This document shows positions 9,529 through 18,481 of a DNA stretch of 64,000 bases, in pieces. A model generated the notes under the pieces. The model was not told where the DNA came from and ran no database searches. It worked only from the letters and a program-made list of their open reading frames with translations. A program made the translations under genes and the position numbers. Position 1 is the stretch's first letter. Every line of letters starts with the position of its first letter. This stretch comes from Actinoplanes subtropicus (GTDB lineage Bacteria > Actinomycetota > Actinomycetes > Mycobacteriales > Micromonosporaceae), in contig NZ_JOJL01000013.1 of NCBI RefSeq assembly GCF_000721705.1, positions 124,001 to 188,000 on the forward strand, in the 5' to 3' direction.

Positions 9529-9552
9529 CTACACCGTAGGTCTACAGCGTAG
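9529..9552. promoter_or_regulatory. Paired 11-bp operator before DUF4386 gene
   Basis: Two near-identical palindromes, CTACACCGTAG and CTACAGCGTAG, are spaced 13 bp start to start. They overlap the -10 region and transcription start of the DUF4386 gene. The form (CTACANNGTAG) is typical of TetR or PadR family operators. The cognate regulator is not visible here. Confidence 0.55.
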
Positions 9553-9579
9553 GGTAAGAACACTGCGCAAGCCAGTCAA
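9551..9579 (-). promoter_or_regulatory. Promoter of the DUF4386 gene
   Basis: On the minus strand TTGACT, 17 bases, TACCCT: a good housekeeping-sigma promoter. Its -10 overlaps the second operator half, so a bound repressor would block it. Confidence 0.55.
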
Positions 9580-9594
9580 CGGCGACCCAACCCA

Positions 9595-9624
9595 TTGACG
9601 TACGTCGTTATCCGGCTCTATGGT
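9595..9624 (+). promoter_or_regulatory. Promoter of the alpha-galactosidase gene
   Basis: TTGACG, 18 bases, TATGGT on the plus strand. The -35 overlaps a perfect 10-bp palindrome GACGTACGTC (9597-9606) that may be an operator. The 5' leader before the chosen ATG would be about 105 bases. Confidence 0.5.
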
Positions 9625-9736
9625 TTGGCGCGATGTGACCGCTCACACAGCCGCGTGCGGACCAGCCGCCAGCCGCTCCTCCCGGTGGCCGGCCTTCGTC
9701 GCCGCACGAGGCCCGCAACCCACCCGGGAGGTTCAG

Positions 9737-11392
9737 ATGATCAGATCCCGACGCCGCCGGCGCGCCCTCGCCGCGGCCGCCGCTCTCGCGATCGTGGCCG
9801 CCGCCTCGGTCTCATCGGCCCAGGACGCCACGGCCGCCCCGAACAACGTGGTGACCACCCCGCCGATGGGCTGGGCGTCGTGGAACACCTTCGCCGCCAA
9901 AATCAACTACAGCGTGATCAAGGCGCAGGCCGACGCGCTGGTGTCGTCCGGCATGAAGGACGCCGGCTACCAGTACGTCAACATCGACGAGGGCTGGTGG
10001 CAGGGCACCCGGGACTCCGGCGGCAACATCACCGTCGACAGCGCCGACTGGCCCGGCGGGATGAAGGCGATCGCCGACTACATCCACGGCAAGGGCCTCA
10101 AGGCCGGCATCTACACCGACGCCGGGCGCGACGGCTGCGGCTACTACTATCCCACCGGGCGGCCGGCGGCTCCCGGCTCGGGCAGCGAGGGCCACTACGA
10201 CCAGGACTTCCTGCAGTTCTCGAGGTGGGGCTTCGACTTCGTCAAGGTGGACTGGTGCGGCGGCAACGCCGAGGGCCTCAACCCGCAGACGGCGTACACC
10301 TCGATCAGCGACTCGATCGCCCGGGCCACCGCGCAGACCGGCCGGCCGATGACCTTCTCCATCTGCAGCTGGGGCAACGGCAGCCCGTGGAACTGGGCGC
10401 CGGGCGTCTCCACCATGTGGCGCACCAGCCAGGACATCATCTACTACGGCGAGACCGCGTCGATGGACCGGGTGCTGACCAACTTCGACTCCGCGCAGCA
10501 CCCCACCGCGCAGAGCGCCGGCCACTACAACGACCCCGACATGCTCATCGTCGGCATGCCGAACTTCACCGCGGCGCAGAACCGCACCCACTTCGGCCTG
10601 TGGGCGATCTCCGGGGCGCCGCTGCTGGCCGGCAACAACCTCGCCACGATGAGCGCCGACACCCGCGCCGTCCTGACCAACCGTGAAGTGATCGCGATCG
10701 ACCAGGACCCGCTGGGCCGCCAGGGCACCAAGGTCGCCGAGGATGCGACCGGCCTGCAGGTCTACAGCAAAACCCTCAGCGGTACGGGCAAACGAGCGGT
10801 CCTGCTGCTGAACCGCACCGGCGCGACCGCGAACATCACCGCCCGCTGGTCCAGCCTCGGCCTCACCGGCAGCGCCGCGGTCCGCAACCCGTGGACCGGC
10901 ACCGACCTCGGCTCCTTCACTACGAGCTACACCGCGAGCGTGCCCGCCCACGAGGCTGTTCTGCTGGTGCTCAGCGGCACCGACGGCGGCGGCAGCGGCG
11001 GCGACAAGACCGGCACCATCGTGGGCAAGCAGTCCAACCGATGCCTGGACATCAACAACTCCAGCACCGCCAACGGCACCCAGGCGCAGATCTGGGACTG
11101 CAACGGCCAGAGCAACCAATCCTGGACGTACGCCTCGGGCAAGCAGCTGACGATCTACGGCAACAAGTGCCTGGACGCCTACAACAAGGGCACGACCAAC
11201 GGCACCCCGGTGGTCATCTGGGACTGCAACGGGCAGAACAATCAGCAGTGGAACCTGAACGCCGACGGCACCATCACGAGCGTCCTGTCCGGCCTGTGCC
11301 TCGACGCCTCCGGCGCGGCCACCGCGAACGGCACGAAGATCGTCCTGTGGGCGTGCGGGTCCGGCGACAACCAGAAGTGGACGTTCAAGTAA
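9737..11392 (+). CDS. Secreted alpha-galactosidase GH27 with CBM13
   Basis: A 551-residue exported GH27 alpha-galactosidase. Residues 1-36 form an Arg-rich signal peptide. The TIM barrel (about 37-330) starts TPPMGWASWNTF and has the nucleophile in FVKVDWCGG and the acid/base Asp in NDPDMLIVGM. A C-terminal beta domain follows, then a ricin-type beta-trefoil CBM13 (about 425-551) with repeats ending NQSWTY, NQQWNL and NQKWTF. It should release alpha-galactose from galactomannan or raffinose-type sugars at the cell exterior. I chose ATG 9737 because GGGAGG lies just before it and the signal peptide starts there; the frame is open further upstream without coding character. Confidence 0.95.
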   Translation: MIRSRRRRRALAAAAALAIVAAASVSSAQDATAAPNNVVTTPPMGWASWNTFAAKINYSVIKAQADALVSSGMKDAGYQYVNIDEGWWQGTRDSGGNITVDSADWPGGMKAIADYIHGKGLKAGIYTDAGRDGCGYYYPTGRPAAPGSGSEGHYDQDFLQFSRWGFDFVKVDWCGGNAEGLNPQTAYTSISDSIARATAQTGRPMTFSICSWGNGSPWNWAPGVSTMWRTSQDIIYYGETASMDRVLTNFDSAQHPTAQSAGHYNDPDMLIVGMPNFTAAQNRTHFGLWAISGAPLLAGNNLATMSADTRAVLTNREVIAIDQDPLGRQGTKVAEDATGLQVYSKTLSGTGKRAVLLLNRTGATANITARWSSLGLTGSAAVRNPWTGTDLGSFTTSYTASVPAHEAVLLVLSGTDGGGSGGDKTGTIVGKQSNRCLDINNSSTANGTQAQIWDCNGQSNQSWTYASGKQLTIYGNKCLDAYNKGTTNGTPVVIWDCNGQNNQQWNLNADGTITSVLSGLCLDASGAATANGTKIVLWACGSGDNQKWTFK

Positions 11393-11411
11393 CCGGCGAA
11401 CGCCGCGAGCG

Positions 11412-11451
11412 AGCGGCCCGGTGGTGCACCGCCCTGTGCTACCGGGCCGCT
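11412..11451. terminator. Bidirectional terminator, alpha-galactosidase / TetR
   Basis: Perfect 11-bp arms AGCGGCCCGGT and ACCGGGCCGCT separated by 18 bases, lying between two convergent genes and overlapping the last codons of the TetR gene. Confidence 0.65.
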
Positions 11452-12191
11452 TCGGTCAGTTGCTCGAACACCAGGACCGCCGACCGGGTCGCCAGGCTCC
11501 AGTCGTCGCTGCCCTCGGGGTCGTGCAGCGTGTCCGGGCGTACGATCGCAATGATCTGAAGGCCGTTGAGGATCGCCGCGACGACCGACGCGAGGTTCTC
11601 CACCCGGTAGGGCGCGCGCATCCGCAGGCCGTACGCGTCGAGCAGCCCCTGCCAGGCCGCGGTCGCCGCCCCGGTGAACACCGTGTCCAGGCGGGCGAGC
11701 GCCTCCCGGACCCGCGGGTGGCCGGCACTGGCGTAGAACGACAGGATGACGCGGAACAACGGCGTACGGCGAAGGTGTTCTTGATTTTCGCTCAGCACCT
11801 GCCGGACCATCTCGGTCACCGGCACGTTCCCCGCGGCCGCCACCCGGAACCGGTCGAGGCTCTCCGGCAGGCCGGGCACCAGGACGGCGAACTCCTCCGC
11901 CAGATGGACCAGCAGGTCGGCCTGGAACTCCGCCTGGGTGGACCAGATCTGGTAGACGGAGCCGATGGTGATCGGCGGGATGTCCTCGCGCCCGGTCCGC
12001 TCCCGCTCCCGCCGGGTCGCCGCCTGCACCACCTGCTTGACCCGGATGTGGGCCAGCGCGGCGGCCGCCGCCTCCTCGCCGTCGTCGTTGACCGCCTCGC
12101 TGACCACCTCGGTCGCCGCGGCCAGCATGAGGGCGCGGGTCTCCTCCATCGAGCGGCGGGGTAGCCGGCGTCGCTGAGCTGTCTCGGTCAT
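11439..12191 (-). CDS. TetR-like transcriptional regulator
   Basis: A 250-residue regulator with a TetR-like N-terminal DNA-binding domain. The helix-turn-helix is recognisable in PPITIGSVYQIWSTQAEF followed by a long all-helical ligand domain. Unusually, about 40 acidic/Ala-rich residues separate the first helix (LMLAAATEVV) from the HTH, more than in standard TetR proteins. I chose the ATG directly after GGAGAAGG; an upstream GTG would add 15 residues. It is divergent from the ABC importer operon, with an AT-rich palindrome between them, so control of that operon is likely but is inference. Confidence 0.8.
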   Translation of the reverse strand: MTETAQRRRLPRRSMEETRALMLAAATEVVSEAVNDDGEEAAAAALAHIRVKQVVQAATRRERERTGREDIPPITIGSVYQIWSTQAEFQADLLVHLAEEFAVLVPGLPESLDRFRVAAAGNVPVTEMVRQVLSENQEHLRRTPLFRVILSFYASAGHPRVREALARLDTVFTGAATAAWQGLLDAYGLRMRAPYRVENLASVVAAILNGLQIIAIVRPDTLHDPEGSDDWSLATRSAVLVFEQLTEAAR

Positions 12192-12229
12192 CCTTCTCCG
12201 TCCCTGGTCGGACGAGCCGACTTTAGCCG

Positions 12230-12259
12230 TTGACACCGAGCGGAACCGCCTCCTAGTGT
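12230..12259 (+). promoter_or_regulatory. Promoter of the ABC importer-amidase operon
   Basis: TTGACA, 18 bases, TAGTGT on the plus strand, about 60 bases before the binding-protein ATG. Confidence 0.5.
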
Positions 12260-12266
12260 CCCGTCC

Positions 12267-12282
12267 ATAAGAAATTTATTAT
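12267..12282. promoter_or_regulatory. AT-rich palindromic operator candidate
   Basis: ATAAGAAATTTATTAT is a 16-bp palindrome with a single mismatched pair, at the expected transcription start of the importer operon. It stands out as pure AT in a GC-rich region. The divergent TetR-like protein is the obvious candidate to bind it. Confidence 0.5.
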
Positions 12283-12317
12283 TAACGTACGCCTGATCAC
12301 GCCGCGGAGGCGTTGCC

Positions 12318-13616
12318 ATGCCAAACGTTCGTTTCTTACTTCGCTCGGCCCTCCCCCTGTCCCTGGTCCTCGGCCTCGCCGCCTGCTCGTCCACGCCGGC
12401 GACCAGCGTGGACACCGCCGGAGTCCCCGCCGCGGGCGCCTCGATCGGCAACCCGTCGGCGGGCCCGGCGGTCACCGACTACGCGGCCTACCTCGGCGCG
12501 ACCGCCGGCGCCGCCGATCAGAGCCGGTCACCGGTCACCATCGGCTGGGTGAACGTCGAGGGCGGCCCGGGCGGCACGCCGGAGGCGACGCTCGGCGCCC
12601 AGGCCGCCGTCCGGTACGTCAACGAGAAGCTCGGCGGCATCGGCGGCCACCCCTTGAAGCTGCTCGTCTGCACGGTCGTCTCGGCCGAGGAGGAGGGGCA
12701 GAAATGCGGCCAGCAACTGGCGAACGACTCCTCCGTCGCCGCCATCGGGGTCGGCAACCTGTACGTCGGCGACCGCTCGTTCACCTCCGTCGTCGCCGGC
12801 CAGAAGCCGGTGCTGGTCGGCGTGGCGACCGGCCCCGCGCTGTCCACCGCCAAGGACACGTTCGCGCTCTTCGGCGACCTGCCGCACATCTTCGGGGCGT
12901 GGGGCACGTACGCCAAGGAGGTCCTGGCCGCCCGGACCGCGGCGGTCATCCACACCAACACGCCGGGCGACAACGTCGCGTCCGCGGCGGTGGTCAAGGC
13001 GCTGCAGACCGCCGGGCTCACCGTGAAGACCGTGGGCTTCGACGCGCAGAGCACCGACCTGCTGGGTCCGGTGACCGCGTCCGGGGCGGCGACCGCGGAC
13101 ATCGTCGTTCCGGTCTCGGTCGGGACGGGCTGCGTGGGCATAGCCAAGGCGCTGCAGAGTCTCGGCGTACGCAAGCCGGTGGTTTCCACCCCGATCTGCC
13201 TGACGCCCGACGTCGCCCAGGGCCTCGGCGGTGACCTGCCCACCTGGACGTACGGCATCGCGCAGACCCTGCCGACCGACCCGACCGCGGCCGACTCGAA
13301 GGCCTTCCTGGCCGCCTCCGCCGAGGCGGGCCTGCGCGCCGGGGACGCGAGCAAGGTCTTCGCGCCGCTCGCTTGGACGACCATCCTGACGTACGCGAAG
13401 GTCTTCGACGGTCTCGGCCCGGACAAGATCAACGCGGCCTCGGTCACGGCCGCGCTCCAAGCCTTCCACGGCCCGGTCATCATGGGCGCGCCCGAGGTCA
13501 CCTGCGGCAAGTACCCGGCGGCGCCGGCCGTCTGCAACGACCAGTCCCGCTTCTACCAGTACCAGGGCAAGGGCCAGTTCAAGGCCCTGACCGGCTGGCT
13601 GCGTCCGGTCGGCTAG
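12318..13616 (+). CDS. ABC importer substrate-binding lipoprotein, branched-chain type
   Basis: A 432-residue periplasmic-binding-protein-like lipoprotein of the LivJ/LivK (Peripla_BP_6) family. The lipobox LGLAAC puts the acylated Cys near residue 22. The mature part has the family start VTIGWVNVEGGPGG, then LGAQAAVRYVNEKLGGIGGHPL. It should capture an amide, amino acid or urea-like solute for the permease and ATPases that follow. It is the first gene of a five-gene operon with 12 bases to the next gene. The substrate is not evident; the terminal amidase suggests an amide compound (inference). Confidence 0.9.
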   Translation: MPNVRFLLRSALPLSLVLGLAACSSTPATSVDTAGVPAAGASIGNPSAGPAVTDYAAYLGATAGAADQSRSPVTIGWVNVEGGPGGTPEATLGAQAAVRYVNEKLGGIGGHPLKLLVCTVVSAEEEGQKCGQQLANDSSVAAIGVGNLYVGDRSFTSVVAGQKPVLVGVATGPALSTAKDTFALFGDLPHIFGAWGTYAKEVLAARTAAVIHTNTPGDNVASAAVVKALQTAGLTVKTVGFDAQSTDLLGPVTASGAATADIVVPVSVGTGCVGIAKALQSLGVRKPVVSTPICLTPDVAQGLGGDLPTWTYGIAQTLPTDPTAADSKAFLAASAEAGLRAGDASKVFAPLAWTTILTYAKVFDGLGPDKINAASVTAALQAFHGPVIMGAPEVTCGKYPAAPAVCNDQSRFYQYQGKGQFKALTGWLRPVG

Positions 13617-13628
13617 GCGGTCGAACAC

Positions 13629-15584
13629 ATGCCGAATCTGCTGCTGTTCGCCCTTCTCGGTCTGGGCCAGGGCGCGCTGATCGCCGCCATCGCCCTCGGT
13701 GTGGTGGTCTCGTACCGGGGCTCCGGGGTGATCAACCTCGCCACCGGTGCCGTCGCGATGGTGTCCGGTTACGCGTTCTGGGCGCTGACCAGTGGCTTCT
13801 TCGGGGTGACCTGCCCGGTGCCGGTCGCCTTCGCGGCCGCCCTGGCGGTCGCGCTGGTCGTCGGCCTGGCGGTCGAGGCCGTCGTGTTCGCCCCACTGCG
13901 CCACGCGTCCCCGCTCGCCCGGCTCGCCGCGTCGCTCGGCGTCCTGCTCACCCTGCAGGCCGGGGTGCTGCTCATCTTCGGCAACCAGCCGCAGCAGGAG
14001 CCCAGCGTCCTGCCCGCCGGAGCGGTGCCGCTGCTGGGCGTCACCATCCCGGTCGACCGGTTCCTGCTCGCCGCGATCGTCGGGGGCATCACCGTCCTGC
14101 TGGCGGCCGGGTACCGCTGGACCCGGTTCGGGCTGGCCACCCGCGCGGCCGCGGAGAACGAACAGGCCGCGCTGCTGGCCGGCCTGCCCACGCAGGGCAT
14201 CGCCACCGTCAACGCCGCCGTCGCCGCGCTCGTCGCCGGGCTGCTGGGCATCCTGGCCGCGCCGATCATCCAGGTCGACTCGACCACCCTGCCGCTGCAG
14301 GTGATCCCGGCGCTGGCGGCCGCGTTGCTGGCCGGCTTCAGCTCGCTGACGATCGCCGCGACAGCCGGCGTGCTCATCGGGGTCGGCCAGTCCCTGCTCT
14401 ACTACCTGGCGACGCAGAGCTGGTTCCCGACCGACAACGGGAACGCCCTGCCCGGCATGTCCCAGGTGCTGGTCTTCGGGATCATCGTGGTGGCGCTGTT
14501 CCTGCGCGGCGCCGGCCTGCCCACCCGCGGCGAGGTCGCCGAGCGGCGGCTGCCCGCGGTGCCGGCGTCCGAGCGGCTGGCCCGGCCGGCGCTGCTCGCC
14601 GCGGCCGTCGCCGCCACCGCGCTCGTGGTCCTGCCGTACGACTTCCGGCAGGCGCTGACCAACTCCCTCATCGGGGCGGTCATCGTGCTGTCCTATGTGG
14701 TCATCACGGGCTACCTGGGCCAGATCTCGGTCATGCAGCTCGCCCTCTCCGGCACCGCCGGGTTCCTGCTGGCCCGTCTCGCCGGCGGGCACGTCCCCTT
14801 CCCGTTCTCGGTGCTGCTCGCCGCCACGGCGGCCACCGCGCTGGGCGTCGCCGCCGGCGTGTCCGCCCTGCGCGTACGAGGGGTGAGTCTCGCGGTGCTG
14901 ACGCTCGCCGCGGCGCTGGCCATCGAGCAGGCCCTCTTCCTCAACACCTCGTTCGGCGGGACCAGCGGCCTCGGTGTCTCCTCGCCACGGCTGTTCGGGC
15001 TCGATCTCGGTCCCGACGGGCCGTTCCGCGGACTGGACGGCAAGCAGCCCAGTCCCGTGTTCGGCCTGCTGGTGCTGGGCGTGGCGGTGGCGGCTGGGCT
15101 GTACGTGGCGCACCTGCGCCGTACCGTGCTCGGCCGGCAGATGCTCGCCGTCCGGGCCAACGAGCGGGCCGCCGCCGCGGCGGGCGTCAACGTCCGCGGC
15201 GTCAAGGTCGCCGCCTTCGCGATCAGCTCGTTCATCGCCAGCCTCGCCGGCACGCTCTACGCCTACAACTACGCCTCCGTGAGCTCGGTCCGCTTCACCG
15301 CGCTGGCCGCTCTGGGCCTGATCGGTTTCGCGTACGTCGGGGGCATCACCACGGTCTCCGGGGCGGTGATCGCCGGCCTGCTCTCCACTGAGGCCCTCGT
15401 GCCGCACGCCCTGGAGACCTGGTTCGGCATCAAGGGCACCTGGGCGCTGCTGTTCGGCGGCGTGTCGCTGGTCTTCACCCTGGTCGGCAACCCGGACGGC
15501 ATCGCCGGCGCCCACCACCGCCGCAAAGAGGCGGCCAAGTACGCGGTCCGCACCACCGTCCCGGCGACCGGGGAGACGGCATGA
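13629..15584 (+). CDS. Fused LivH-LivM ABC permease
   Basis: A 651-residue permease that joins both membrane subunits of a branched-chain-type importer. Residues 1 to about 290 are LivH-like (VVVSYRGSGVINLATGAVAM). About 310-640 are LivM-like (VVITGYLGQISVMQLALSGT and the EAA-like loop near RRTVLGRQMLAVRANERAAAA). Such fusions are known in actinobacteria. The protein should have 16 or more transmembrane segments. Its stop overlaps the ATPase start by 4 bases (ATGA). No damage is visible. Confidence 0.92.
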   Translation: MPNLLLFALLGLGQGALIAAIALGVVVSYRGSGVINLATGAVAMVSGYAFWALTSGFFGVTCPVPVAFAAALAVALVVGLAVEAVVFAPLRHASPLARLAASLGVLLTLQAGVLLIFGNQPQQEPSVLPAGAVPLLGVTIPVDRFLLAAIVGGITVLLAAGYRWTRFGLATRAAAENEQAALLAGLPTQGIATVNAAVAALVAGLLGILAAPIIQVDSTTLPLQVIPALAAALLAGFSSLTIAATAGVLIGVGQSLLYYLATQSWFPTDNGNALPGMSQVLVFGIIVVALFLRGAGLPTRGEVAERRLPAVPASERLARPALLAAAVAATALVVLPYDFRQALTNSLIGAVIVLSYVVITGYLGQISVMQLALSGTAGFLLARLAGGHVPFPFSVLLAATAATALGVAAGVSALRVRGVSLAVLTLAAALAIEQALFLNTSFGGTSGLGVSSPRLFGLDLGPDGPFRGLDGKQPSPVFGLLVLGVAVAAGLYVAHLRRTVLGRQMLAVRANERAAAAAGVNVRGVKVAAFAISSFIASLAGTLYAYNYASVSSVRFTALAALGLIGFAYVGGITTVSGAVIAGLLSTEALVPHALETWFGIKGTWALLFGGVSLVFTLVGNPDGIAGAHHRRKEAAKYAVRTTVPATGETA

Positions 15585-16345
15585 CCATGTTCCGGGCCGA
15601 CGCCGTCGACGTCCGCTACGGCGGGGTGCACGCGCTGAAGGGCGTCAGCCTCGACATCGCCGCGGGTCAGCTGGTCGGGTTGATCGGCCCGAACGGGGCC
15701 GGCAAGACCACCTTCATCGACGCGGTCACCGGCTTCACGCCCGCGGGCGGCCGGGTCGTCCTCGACGGCGCCGACCTCTCCGCCCAGCCCGCGCACCGGC
15801 GCGCCCGCCGTGGGCTGGCCCGCACCTGGCAGAGCGGGGAGCTCTTCGACGACCTCACGGTCGCGGAGAACCTGGCCGTCTCCGCCCAGCATCCGTCCTG
15901 GCTCGCCGCGCTGGGCCAGACCGCGGGACGCCGGCCGCGGCCGGACGACGTGGTCGCCGAGTGTCTCGACCGGCTCGATCTGGGCGGGCTCGCCGATTCG
16001 CCGGCCCACGCCATCTCCCAGGGCCAGCGCAAGCTCGTCGGCGTGGCCCGGGCCCTGGCCGCCCGGCCGCGACTGATCTGCCTCGACGAGCCGGCCGCCG
16101 GCCTGGACACCACGGAGAGCGCCAAGCTCGGCCGGCACCTGCGCGCGGTCGCCGACCGCGGCACGGCGCTGCTGCTGGTCGACCACGACATGGGCCTGGT
16201 CCTCGGGATCTGCGACCACGTCGTCGTCCTCGAGTTCGGGGCGGTCATCGCGGCCGGTCCGCCCGCGCACGTACGGCAGGATCCGGCCGTCCTGAGCGCG
16301 TATCTCGGCGCCGATGATCAGAGCAGAAGGGCCGCCGGCCGATGA
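15581..16345 (+). CDS. ABC importer ATPase, LivG type
   Basis: A 254-residue nucleotide-binding subunit of the branched-chain-type importer. Walker A is GPNGAGKTT (about residue 36), the signature is [15 protein letters not shown], Walker B is [12 protein letters not shown] and the switch His is in LLVDHDM. The signature has ISQGQ rather than LSGGQ, a mild variant. It overlaps the permease and the second ATPase by 4 bases on each side. Confidence 0.93.
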   Translation: MTMFRADAVDVRYGGVHALKGVSLDIAAGQLVGLIGPNGAGKTTFIDAVTGFTPAGGRVVLDGADLSAQPAHRRARRGLARTWQSGELFDDLTVAENLAVSAQHPSWLAALGQTAGRRPRPDDVVAECLDRLDLGGLADSPAHAISQGQRKLVGVARALAARPRLICLDEPAAGLDTTESAKLGRHLRAVADRGTALLLVDHDMGLVLGICDHVVVLEFGAVIAAGPPAHVRQDPAVLSAYLGADDQSRRAAGR

Positions 16346-17070
16346 GCGAACCGATTCTGCGCCTCGACGGGCTCAGCGCCGGCTACGACGCACTGCCCGT
16401 GATCCGCGACATCAGCCTGACCGTCGCTCCCGGCGAGGTGGTCGCCGTGCTCGGCGCCAACGGAGCCGGCAAGACGACCACCCTGCGGACGATCTCCGGC
16501 CTGCTGCAGCCCCTGGCGGGCACGGTCACCCTCGCCGGACAGGAGCTCGGCCGGGTACGCGCCTCGGCCCGGGCCCGCCTCGGCATCGCCCACGTACCGG
16601 AAGGCCGGGGCATCTTCGCCGGACTGACCGTGGCCGAGCATCTCCGGCTCGGGCACCAGCGCGAGCGGCTGGACGCCGACGAGGCCTATCGCCACTTCCC
16701 CGCCCTCTCGGATCTCCGCCACCGCAAGGCCGGCCTGCTCTCCGGCGGCGAGCAGCAGATGCTCGCCCTCGGCCGGGCCCTGGCCCGCAAGCCCCGCCTG
16801 CTGCTGCTCGACGAACTCAGTCTCGGCCTCGCCCCGATCATCGTCGAACGGCTGCTGCCGATCGTCCGCCGCTACGCCGACAGTTCCGGCTGCGGGGTGC
16901 TGCTCGTGGAGCAGCACGTCGGCCTCGCCCTGAAGGTGGCCGACCGCGGGTTCCTGCTCTCGCACGGCGAGATCACCACCCAGGGCGCCGCCGCCGACCT
17001 GCGCGCCGACCACTCCCTCATCGTCGCCGGATACCTCGGCGAAGCAGCGAAAGGAACCCTCGATGAGTGA
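16342..17070 (+). CDS. ABC importer ATPase, LivF type
   Basis: A 242-residue second nucleotide-binding subunit. Walker A is GANGAGKTT, the signature [16 protein letters not shown], Walker [12 protein letters not shown], and the switch His is in VEQHVGLAL. LivF-type features are the [17 protein letters not shown] segment. It overlaps LivG by 4 bases and the amidase by 8, so the operon is fully coupled. Confidence 0.93.
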   Translation: MSEPILRLDGLSAGYDALPVIRDISLTVAPGEVVAVLGANGAGKTTTLRTISGLLQPLAGTVTLAGQELGRVRASARARLGIAHVPEGRGIFAGLTVAEHLRLGHQRERLDADEAYRHFPALSDLRHRKAGLLSGGEQQMLALGRALARKPRLLLLDELSLGLAPIIVERLLPIVRRYADSSGCGVLLVEQHVGLALKVADRGFLLSHGEITTQGAAADLRADHSLIVAGYLGEAAKGTLDE

Positions 17071-18475
17071 CTCGCCCGTGTGGCAGCACGACGCCGTCCG
17101 CCTGGCGGAGCTGATCCGCGACCGCGTGCTGTCCAGCCGCGGGGTCGTCCAGGCGCACCTCGACCGGATCGCCGAGGTCAACCCCGCGGTGAACGCGATC
17201 ACCGCGGTCCTCGCCGAGTCGGCCCTCGCGGCCGCCGACCGGGTCGACGCGGCGCTCGCCGCCGGGCGGCCGGTCGGTCCGCTGGGCGGCGTGCCGTTCA
17301 CGGTCAAGGACAACATCGACGTGGCCGGCGAACCGACCACCGACGGTTCGCCGCTGTTCCGCGACCGGCGGGCACCCGGGGACGCGCCCGCCGTCGCCCA
17401 TCTCCGGGCGGCCGGCGCCATCCCTCTGGCGCGCACGAACATGCCCGACTTCGGCATGCGCTGGCACACCGACAACGACCTGCACGGACCGACGATCAAC
17501 CCCTGGGACCGCACGCGTACGCCGTACGGCTCCAGCGGCGGCGAGGCCGTCGCGCTGGCCACCGGCGCCTCACCGCTGGGCCTGGGCAACGACTACGGCG
17601 GCTCGATCCGGCTGCCCGCCGCGGCCGCCGGGGTGGTCGGGCTGCGCCCCACCCAGGGACGGGTCGCGTCGGCCAGCGGCACGATCCCGGTGCCGCCGCC
17701 GATCAGCCTGCAACTGTTCGCCGTCGACGGTCCGATGGCCCGCCGGGTCGGCGACGTCGCGGCGGCGTACGAGGCGTTGTGCGCCCCCGACGCGCGCGAT
17801 CCGCAATGGGTCCCGGCGCCGCCCCGGCTGCCCCTGCCGGACCGGATCACCGTCACCGTGGTCGCCGACCCGGGCGGAATGGGCGTGGATCCGGCCGTGG
17901 CGGCCGCGGTGCGCCGCGCCGCCGACGCGCTGGCCGACGCCGGCGTCGACATCGTGGAGCGGCAGCCCCCGGAGCTGATGGCGGCGGCGGAGCTGTGGCG
18001 CACGCTGAGCACCGCCGACGTCGAGGGCCTGCTGGACGGAGTGATGCGCAAGCACGCCTCGGCCGGCGGCCTCACCTATCTGGAACAGTCCATCACCCAC
18101 GTCCCCCGGCTCGACCTCGCCGGCTTCCTCGACGCCCTGGGTCGCCGCCACGCGATCGCCTCGGCCTGGTCCCAGTTCACCGCCGAAACCCATGCGATCC
18201 TCGGACCCGTGTCCACCCGGTTGACGCCGCGCCTGCCGTTCGACCTCGCCGGGCCCGCGAACGCCGACCAGCTCTGGCTCGCCCATCGCCTGCTCGTCGC
18301 GGTGAACCTGCTCGGCCTGCCGGCCCTCTCGGTGCCGGCCGGCCCGACGCCGGACGGCCAGCCCTGCGGCGTCCAGATCGTCGCCGGCCGCTATCACGAG
18401 GCCCTCTGTCTCCACCTGGGCGCGATCGTCGAACGTGCCGGGGGGTCGCCCACGCCGATCGAGCCGGCGCGATGA
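17063..18475 (+). CDS. Amidase signature enzyme
   Basis: A 470-residue amidase of the Ser-cisSer-Lys family. The catalytic residues read K82 ([11 protein letters not shown]), S157 (TPYGSSGGE) and S181 ([11 protein letters not shown]), with the 75- and 24-residue spacings of the family. It hydrolyses an amide to acid and ammonia in the cytoplasm, probably the solute brought in by the co-transcribed importer. It is the last gene of the operon and ends 6 bases from the convergent LLM gene. The exact substrate cannot be told. Confidence 0.93.
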   Translation: MSDSPVWQHDAVRLAELIRDRVLSSRGVVQAHLDRIAEVNPAVNAITAVLAESALAAADRVDAALAAGRPVGPLGGVPFTVKDNIDVAGEPTTDGSPLFRDRRAPGDAPAVAHLRAAGAIPLARTNMPDFGMRWHTDNDLHGPTINPWDRTRTPYGSSGGEAVALATGASPLGLGNDYGGSIRLPAAAAGVVGLRPTQGRVASASGTIPVPPPISLQLFAVDGPMARRVGDVAAAYEALCAPDARDPQWVPAPPRLPLPDRITVTVVADPGGMGVDPAVAAAVRRAADALADAGVDIVERQPPELMAAAELWRTLSTADVEGLLDGVMRKHASAGGLTYLEQSITHVPRLDLAGFLDALGRRHAIASAWSQFTAETHAILGPVSTRLTPRLPFDLAGPANADQLWLAHRLLVAVNLLGLPALSVPAGPTPDGQPCGVQIVAGRYHEALCLHLGAIVERAGGSPTPIEPAR

Positions 18476-18481
18476 GACCGC

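Noticed and set aside
12528..15518. A 996-codon minus-strand open frame across the binding protein and permease genes
   Set aside because: It is an antisense shadow: composition is extreme and no motif is visible; the plus strand carries a complete coupled ABC operon.
13629..15584. Suspected artificial fusion of two permease genes
   Set aside because: Both LivH and LivM halves are complete and such fusions are known in actinobacteria, so it does not belong to the deletion junctions.
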